64,000 bases of DNA, taken from the NCBI GenBank assembly GCA_009773645.1, contig WSYB01000006.1, positions 62,001 through 126,000 of the forward strand, written 5' to 3'. The DNA is from Geobacteraceae bacterium (lineage in GTDB: Bacteria > Desulfobacterota > Desulfuromonadia > Geobacterales > Geobacteraceae). Below, in pieces: positions 60,001-64,000 of this stretch (its first letter is position 1; every line of letters starts with the position of its first letter). Below the pieces are notes generated by a model. The model did no database searches. It was not told the DNA's origin and saw only the letters and a list, made by a program, of their open reading frames with translations. The position numbers were made by a program, and so were the translations under genes.

Positions 60001-60058
60001 CTTCTTGTATACTTTTGCTGTCATTGATGACCTAACAATTAAGGGAGATCTAAAATGA
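54029..60058 (+). CDS. 2009-aa secreted multidomain protein: transglutaminase-like, Ig-like, calcium-loop and lipase domains (putative polymorphic effector)
   Basis: Start GTG 54029, preceded by AGGAGG; it begins a good signal peptide (VKKVSLSLFLSLSFLYFPG ... ASA). An ATG at 53846 in frame would add 61 non-signal-like residues. Domains: helical region (30-150); transglutaminase-like (about 200-350; the loop that should hold the Cys reads GNDADQAALL, while His in VEHIWVE and Asp in WLALDTS are kept, so it is probably non-catalytic); mixed region (350-800); Ig-like/invasin-type domains (about 820-905, 950-1000); an acidic calcium-binding loop region (about 1371-1410; DYNHDRKIDDSDRD); C-terminal alpha/beta hydrolase (about 1610-1800; LLHGLNVNGQD and nucleophile elbow AHSLGN). 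Overlaps the next gene by ATGA. A decayed homolog follows downstream. Interpreted as a secreted lipase/phospholipase-type effector; activity untested. Confidence 0.8.
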   Translation: MVKKVSLSLFLSLSFLYFPGSASAVDIEKDLSRELASTRKTVILAGEKLASGAFIASETGRLKASAENIRAIQLLLQERFKLRQEKSASVGAKAAERHENVAEGVLKALGEYLALIDAIPPDGAVSQSTLDSLKQLIDKIAPPRKRPLLGTLPYKHLNYPSREPATTPAVVPAYRGGNRNVVPEDTAASAEAPIPAEITELAQSLQWNPVLIYEWVKNNVRTEWYWGVMKGAEETLQQKSGNDADQAALLTALLRASGFPTRFVKGTIEFFPDIEKAKSLIGISDPMGIAAFFQKSGIPFKPVIAGGGIANFQVEHIWVETFIPYSNYRGAVIDDHGKTWLALDTSIKPPGLSWNAAQDIPDFPFDALRDEYLQSVRTETPLEFAKAKVEEYLNQNLPGKAYQDLLATSAIIPEVLKIVPASLQFKTMAITGEYTELPADLRHQVKFTATGSAGSELFTVTLDAMRLSNQRVALFYEPETVEDQQIIDSYGGLDNTPSYLVRLRPVLKVNGERMVVAQDGLPMGAEYNLAVEVISPNGTERIGNTYIVGNLAVIGVVSQMSTNNVSILEEDDAETILFKEAESYVKRWNQAEEELASLLKLAVSRPIPTIVTVGGLIDVTYLLDIPHGFEWKGVFMDAGLRGIETVTRTGDSTREKTFMRLSALQGSILENRVFEDDFNVDSISTAKLLAQASASQIPLVIIDRTNIDTLLPTLSFDENIKTDITNAVNQNLVVSIPSAEMSYLDWSGISYLKQNPETGESGWMLSGGIAGGMTAARAWANAYLLATLGTPNTKSNKDKLSAARIMKIPVTDRQEGKVGTGLKEKLAVLVIDNEGKPVEGASVTFRVIAGGGSINGTQTVTTGRKGIAGIDYKLGEKTSDNAIFFRINPQDEQLTQVGLNLVTASVESRNGAISLLQPFEAYGFPSDPVTIIKGFGDGTSNIVNNPAGSLMVKVVDAFGNPASNVTMQYESVLPLISKSDKFTLPPAARNIQFYRPETCTNQYPLFGECPTFGTVTQKTGFQGCFVNTILGNTVNTQYTVKVSSPSHPQLAPVNFTLSTEGYREDGQYLPHAMLIRYLEAFNASGQRVNSTRVGSKLKKPLTSELFLVIDDYTMSGQKTCTKTVMGVDITYSCWSIIPSGISKIQRVPDGTVSYQVTAGGGTVGPTINGGNGKYYVNFTAGLVPEANTITAVGNAVVTVPEVLLDPDTGKAMIDGYAADKLKLRDISMQSSKQVLFSKETKNPVFGDTEKLTNYLVYGIDVTLSMNPSVIHITKDGFAKRDTAFTYTILPAEYNGMITDIEFFTKDEANIDLWAGSIPGDKYQGQGTSTMLAGSQWDIRKQNFAQAVLNNGSDIEIRGDRIPIPIGLGALVPDYNHDRKIDDSDRDRAELGDTYYFWVNDDDGSGDTEGTGIPGTRPYPLQTSIPGTRDLVDWFPVHLDIKELFGPFPPSVYSYSLNAAPTLRYVQTDLAPAESGTYLTDVQKAKDLIGGQEVKVVPWGTPQPLDAGFLQSIADGGKGIILIEAVLATKSPLQLQIYGQAGNKVYEASLNLSIDGVEQMFRHANLIQRINAQNAPAMETGFVGEHHAKGGEKDRLNSAGFANKAHFEGFDAKNDDKFFILLHGLNVNGQDARGWHSEMFKRLYWAGSKARFLGVSWYSFDGPSWDYYPNAVHAFETAEILGPKLKEAVGNSPVTIMAHSLGNMVVSSYLADHYPLQIPADRLNVINYLLFNAAVGLEAYLGDYTGYAEGQLNEQFDSSNQMIHSDWFGYQRRFGTSEWHQLFDSGDSRRKLSWRNRFAALPEGIKYVNFYSTAEDVLATYDGTQPKLSDLVSFNASRNAWVLQEKWKGLPLGLAGSEYMGWGFNLTDDEYNPATGLLGQKVHISAGEANSTITDNEQLKTRPFFLETPIPGLANALFTNSTVVFDTLKPYYNKLLVYAIPALTTPTGGWAGGSFDRFRVGIDGIDMNSKKSDSTWPRNKKEWWHSDIKDVAFLYTFAVIDDLTIKGDLK

Positions 60059-61023
60059 GGATACAATTGCTAGCTTACTTGACCGTGATAGCTGTACTAT
60101 TTATTACATCTGATTCTTCATGTGCACTTCTGGATACGGCAAAAATTACCATTAGAGTTGTAGACGAATCTGGAAGCCCTATTGAAGCCGCTAAAGTTGG
60201 AATTGGATTCGAAGTTAACACACAGAAAAAAGAAACACCCGTTAACGGCTTTACAGATTCAGACGGTCGATTTGCTGCATCTGAAAGATGCAATGGATAT
60301 GTTGGGTTTAATGTTGTCAAGCCTGGATACTATATGTCCATTGGTCAATATGTTTTCAAGACTGAGAAAAAGGGATTTATTAAGTGGGAGCCCTGGAATC
60401 CGGAGGTTACGGTAATTCTGAGAAAAATCGAAAACCCCGTGCCGATGTACGCACGGGATACGAATGAATCACGAACAAATATCCCGGTAGTTGGTAAAGA
60501 TGTTGGCTTTGATTTGGTTACATTTGATTGGGTAAAGCCATACGGTAAAGGGAAAATAGCTGATTTTTATTGCCTCCTATATGTCCGCAGGAGTGGGCCT
60601 AATGATTTTGAATACAGAGTCAAAATAAATTTTCCGGGGGAATATAATGGTATACAAGGTATTGAGGAAAACTTGAAGCAAGGGAGTGAATTTAAATTAC
60701 CGAGATTTGCACCAGAAGACGGATACAATAAGGAGATGACAGTATTTATTGATAGGAAGCCTGTAGGTGCAAGTAAGTGGTCGTTTAATGACAATAAGAG
60801 TTATGTTTTTAGAGTTAGGTCAGAGGTTGAAAGAGGCAGGTTTAAAAAAGCTGTTTATGGAAAAATAATCGGAGACATTGATATTGGAACAAATAGAGAT
60901 GGCACTGCTTATCTTAAATTTAAATACTTTCTAAACCCAGACTACACGCGTAATCTTGAGTTCGATCCAAAGCGAAACTTATTCTTAAATTTGCCAGAAC
61001 GCGAGCGGGTGGGAATTAAGTAG
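60055..61023 (+). CDS. exported beta-domain protein, putative immunity protein of the upstream lipase effector
   Basis: 322 residues; ATG overlaps the effector stop (ATGA), so translation is coupled. Signal sequence to about residue 24; an SSC sequence could be a poor lipobox. The N-terminal domain is carboxypeptidase-regulatory-like (ITIRVVDESGSPIEAAKVGI, DSDGRFAASE). Then come the family hallmarks WEPWNPEVTVILRKIENPVP, PMYAR, VKPYGKGKIADF, FKLPRFAPEDGY and YFLNPDYTRNLEFDPKRNLF. The DNA is clearly more AT-rich than the effector's 5' part. Paralogs at 62779 and 63824. Immunity role is inferred from coupling and duplication; a chaperone or activator of the lipase is the alternative. Confidence 0.65.
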   Translation: MRIQLLAYLTVIAVLFITSDSSCALLDTAKITIRVVDESGSPIEAAKVGIGFEVNTQKKETPVNGFTDSDGRFAASERCNGYVGFNVVKPGYYMSIGQYVFKTEKKGFIKWEPWNPEVTVILRKIENPVPMYARDTNESRTNIPVVGKDVGFDLVTFDWVKPYGKGKIADFYCLLYVRRSGPNDFEYRVKINFPGEYNGIQGIEENLKQGSEFKLPRFAPEDGYNKEMTVFIDRKPVGASKWSFNDNKSYVFRVRSEVERGRFKKAVYGKIIGDIDIGTNRDGTAYLKFKYFLNPDYTRNLEFDPKRNLFLNLPERERVGIK

Positions 61024-62782
61024 TGATTTCGCAAGAAATGACATACATTTCTTCCGACCATTCGTCACTGGGTGAATTTATTATCAGTGACTCCAACTAT
61101 CGCGGAGCGGTCATTGACGACTACGGCAAGACTAGGCTTGCGCTTGATACGAGCATCAAGCCGCCGGGACTTTCCTGGAATGCTGCGCAGGATATTCCCG
61201 ATTTTCCCTTTGACGCATTGCGGGACGAGTATCTTCAATCCGTCCGGACTGAAACACCCCTCGAATTCGCCAAGGCGAGGGTCGAGGAGTACCTGAATCA
61301 GAACCTTCCGGGAAAAGCTTACCAGGACCTTCTGGCAACCTCCGCGATCATTCCCGAAGTCCTCAAGATCGTTCCCGCCAGCCTCCAGTTCAAGACCACG
61401 GCAATCACAGGCGAATACACAGAACTCCCCGCCGACCTGAGGCATCAGGTTAAATCCACCGCCACCGGTTCTGCCAACAGCGAACTCTTCACCATCACCC
61501 TCGATGCAATGCGGCTTTCCAATCAGCGCGTGGCGCTGTTCTATGAGCCTGAGACAGTCGAAGATCAGCAGATAATCGACTCTTTCGGTGGGCTCGACAA
61601 CACTCCATCGTACCTCGTGCGGTTGCGGCCGGTTTTGAAGGTGAACGGCGAGCGGCTCGTGGTGGCGCAGGACGGCCTTCCCATGGGGGCGGAATACACC
61701 CTCGCCATGGATGTCATCACCCCCAACGGCGCTGAGCGGATCAGCAACACCCACATCGTCGGCAATCTGGCTGTGATCGGGGTTGTTTCTCAATCATCAA
61801 CGAAAGATACGAAGATCGACGAAGCAGACGACGCCGAAAGCATCCTTTTCAAGGAAGCCCATTCCTACATCCAGCGCTGGAACCGGGCCGAGGATGAACT
61901 CGCGTCGCTCCTGAAGCTTGCCGTTTCCCGACCCATACCGACCATAGTCACCGTAGGCGGACTGATCGACGTAACCTGGCTCATGGACATGCCCCACGGC
62001 TTCGAGTGGAAAGGGGTGTTCATGGATGCGGCCCTGCGGGGGATCGAGGCAGTCACGCGCACCGGCGACAGTGCAAGAGAAAAGACCTTCATGCGGCTCT
62101 CCGCGCTTCAGGGGTCGATCCTTGAGAACCGGGTCTTCGAAGACGACCTGAAGGTTGACACCGTCTCGACCGCAAAGCTCCTTCAGATCGCTGCAACTGG
62201 CGGCGCTGCGCTTTTTTCCATCGACAAGGCCAATGTTGATGCCGTTCTCCCGACCCTCGGCGCAGATGAGAACATCAAAACCGATATCGCCAACGCGGTC
62301 AACCAAGGGCTGGTCGTCACCATTCCCCCGGCGGAGGTCTCCTACCGCGACTGGACCGGCACAGGGTACGTTAAGGAGAAGCCGGAAACCGGTAAACGTT
62401 GTATTGCTGCCGGACAATGCCAACAAGTTAACGGCAGATGACATAAAGGCAAAACCGTTCTTCAAACTTTCAGGTGACGATTTGGTGCTGCTACAGGATT
62501 ACCCGGCAGGAGGCGATTATGCAAAAGCAAATTATGATCGGCTTCTTTCAGAGGCGATACCTGTGTTAAGTTTAGCGGCAGGGAAGAATTTTACCCCCAT
62601 CTTCGGCCCAGAAGGCAAAATACAATTTCGATATGCAATCTTCATTTAAAAATAGTTGGCCTCCATCGAGAAATTCGGATGAAGAAATTAAATGGAAACA
62701 TAGTGATGTAAAAGAGATCGGCTACTCCTTTATCTACAAATTATTTGATTCCTTCAAATCAGAAGGGAAACTGGACGAATGA
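61023..62782 (+). pseudogene. decayed second copy of the effector gene (orphan middle + C-terminal tip)
   Basis: Codons from about 61089 to 62395 match the effector region 55005-56320 almost residue for residue (SNYRGAVIDD, PPGLSWNAAQDIPDFPF ... FMRLSALQGSILENRVFEDD). The first 22 codons and the whole N-terminal part are missing. At about 62395 the frame is lost and another frame continues with a divergent version of the effector's extreme C-terminus (LTADDIKAKPFFKL, KLLVYAIPAL-like SEAIPVLSLAAG), skipping what corresponds to about 3.4 kb. A second frameshift near 62630 leads to the final part (SWPPSRNSDEEIKWKHSDVK), which matches SDSTWPRNKKEWWHSDIKD of the intact protein and ends by ATGA overlap with the next gene. 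GC-rich in the shared part, AT-rich in the tip. Confidence 0.85.
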
Positions 62783-63732
62783 AAATAACCACGATTCTTT
62801 TATTGATTACAATATGCTTATTTGGCTGTTCCATAGAACTTTTATTGCCTGAAGGCTGCATTACAGTTCTTGTTATTGATGAACATGGAAAGCCACTGGA
62901 AGGGGTTAATGTCGGCATTGGATTCGAGAAAAATACTGGTTCAGGAACGAAAGGCATACCAGTAAGAGGCGTAACCGATGCCACGGGGAAATTTACTGGT
63001 AAGCATAATACACTTCCGGTTGTTCAATATCGCGCCTATAAGGATGGGTATTATGAAAGCTCTGGCGAATATCGATTCAAATCTGAGGCCGCGAAAAAAT
63101 GGCAGCCTTGGAATCCAGAGATAAAACTTGTTTTAAGGAAAATTGAAAATCCAGTACCAATGTATGCGAGGAATTTAAGCATACAGATTCCAGCGTTAGA
63201 CAAAGCAATAGCATTTGATCTTATCAAGTGTGATTGGGTTCCCCCTTATGGAAAAGGGGAGCACCCTGATATTGTATTTAAATTAAATAAATATTTTATA
63301 TCGCGGGACAATTTTGATGCCAAACTATATGTAACCTTTACTAATAAATATGACGGCATTATTAAAATATCTGAAAGCATCAAGCAGGGAAGCAAATTTA
63401 AATTGCCTAGATATGCCCCAGAAACTGGATATATAGACAGCCTAACAATACAGCAATCAAGAACTAAACAAGGTTTTGTCAAATATGATTATGATGAAAA
63501 CAATAACTATATATTTAGAATAAGATCAGAAGTTAAGGATGGCAAGATTGTTAGAGCAATGTTCGGTAAAATAATAGGAGATGTTAAATTTGACCCAATG
63601 AACAATATTAAACTAGCTGACATTGTTTTCAAATTCTATCTCAACCCAGATTATTCCCATAATCTTGAATTCGACTCGAAGCGAAATTTATTTACCAATT
63701 TAAAAAGCACTGAAACAATAGGGTTGGATTGA
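62779..63732 (+). CDS. lipoprotein paralog, putative immunity protein 2
   Basis: 317 residues with a clear lipobox LFGC (Cys about 16). Same family as the 60055 gene: ITVLVIDEHGKPLEGVNVGI, WQPWNPEIKLVLRKIENPVP, PMYAR, VPPYGKGEHPDI, FKLPRYAPETGY, FRIRSEVKDGKIVRAMFGKI, YFLNPDYSHNLEFDSKRNLF. It differs much more in the middle (about 150-260). Coupled by ATGA to the decayed effector tip, as in the first pair. AT-rich. Confidence 0.75.
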   Translation: MKITTILLLITICLFGCSIELLLPEGCITVLVIDEHGKPLEGVNVGIGFEKNTGSGTKGIPVRGVTDATGKFTGKHNTLPVVQYRAYKDGYYESSGEYRFKSEAAKKWQPWNPEIKLVLRKIENPVPMYARNLSIQIPALDKAIAFDLIKCDWVPPYGKGEHPDIVFKLNKYFISRDNFDAKLYVTFTNKYDGIIKISESIKQGSKFKLPRYAPETGYIDSLTIQQSRTKQGFVKYDYDENNNYIFRIRSEVKDGKIVRAMFGKIIGDVKFDPMNNIKLADIVFKFYLNPDYSHNLEFDSKRNLFTNLKSTETIGLD

Positions 63733-63823
63733 TGAGACAATAACCACAAGAATTTTAGTAATTGCTATATTTGCAGACTGTTCCATTGTGCCATTACTGC
63801 TAGGTATTACAACTATCGAATAA
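63733..63823 (+). pseudogene. decayed remnant of a third lipoprotein copy
   Basis: A short frame (about 63735-63822) reads ITTRILVIAIFADCSIVPLL then LGITTIE and stops; this mirrors the signal/lipobox start of the 62779 protein (ITTILLLITICLFGCSIELL ...). Gly of the lipobox is changed to Asp and the rest of the gene is gone. Confidence 0.5.
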
Positions 63824-64000
63824 ATGAGAATAATTTTCTTCACATTCTGTAGTTTGGTTCTATTTGGTTGCTCAATTGAATCCCTCCTTCCAGAAGGAGG
63901 CATCACTATTATGGTTGTAGACGAAGAAGGAAAACCGATACAGAATATTCCTGTTGGAGTTGGCTTTGAAAGGAATACTGGCTCAGGCGTCACTTCAGTG
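63824..64000 (+). CDS. lipoprotein paralog, putative immunity protein 3 (partial, runs off window)
   Basis: 59 codons to the window end. Lipobox LFGC, followed by SIESLLPEGGITIMVVDEEG and KPIQNIPVGVGFERNTGSG, clearly the same family as the 62779 protein. The remainder lies outside the window. Confidence 0.8.
   Translation, partial: MRIIFFTFCSLVLFGCSIESLLPEGGITIMVVDEEGKPIQNIPVGVGFERNTGSGVTSV

Overview
The window looks like chromosome from a member of the Geobacterales (Geobacter/Geotalea type, Desulfuromonadota). The pointers are the gene order parA-parB-atpX-atpF-atpH-atpA-atpG-atpD-atpC, the block ffs-dnaX-ebfC-recR-pyruvate:ferredoxin oxidoreductase-mglB-mglA, a multiheme c-type cytochrome, a heme-containing PAS sensor, an OmpB/OmpC-like giant multicopper oxidase, a GEMM-I riboswitch of the kind abundant in Geobacter, and signs of selenium use. 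No species can be named from the sequence alone.

Layout. 1-4 kb: 3' part missing tex, a secreted intradiol-dioxygenase-like protein, a secreted PQQ-type sugar dehydrogenase and a DUF3332 lipoprotein. 4-12 kb (minus strand): F1Fo ATP synthase genes without the a and c subunits, with their own promoter, preceded by parAB. 12-15 kb: a triheme cytochrome, a heme/HAMP/PAS sensor without an output domain and a small siroheme Fe-S protein. 15-23 kb (minus): a NarL-type two-component pair, a small basic exported protein, a 1447-aa multicopper oxidase with fibronectin repeats and a PEP-CTERM protein. 23-29 kb: LysM and TPR/coiled-coil envelope proteins. 29-39 kb: uvrC, a GEMM-Ib (probably cyclic AMP-GMP) riboswitch in front of a DUF4382 lipoprotein, an RRM protein, a repeat peptide, a ferritin-like protein, a possible sRNA, Fe-S, hydrolase and outer-membrane genes, and a rhodanese whose in-frame UGA almost certainly encodes selenocysteine. 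39-42.4 kb: serS followed by four different tRNA-Ser genes, with tRNA-Arg(ACG) next to tadA, then SRP RNA. 42.4-50.3 kb: housekeeping replication/repair genes, the 1196-aa pyruvate:ferredoxin oxidoreductase and the MglAB polarity switch. 50.7-53.3 kb: a three-gene putative selenium-uptake operon. 53.4-64 kb: tRNA-Asn with a recombinase remnant, then an accessory island.

The accessory island is the most novel part. A 2009-aa secreted protein (degenerate transglutaminase-like domain, Ig-like domains, calcium-loop region, C-terminal lipase-type alpha/beta hydrolase) overlaps by ATGA with a small exported protein. Downstream lies a decayed second copy of the large gene: the conserved middle part is joined out of frame to a divergent C-terminal tail, and that tail again overlaps by ATGA with a paralogous lipoprotein gene. 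A decayed remnant and another paralog running off the window follow. This layout is what a polymorphic effector-immunity locus with orphan tips and an immunity-gene array looks like. That role is inferred, not proven.

Selenium is a second theme: the selenocysteine rhodanese and the YedE-type selenium transporter operon sit about 13 kb apart. Cyclic-dinucleotide signalling (riboswitch), heme and redox sensing and surface redox enzymes (multicopper oxidase) fit a metal-reducing lifestyle.
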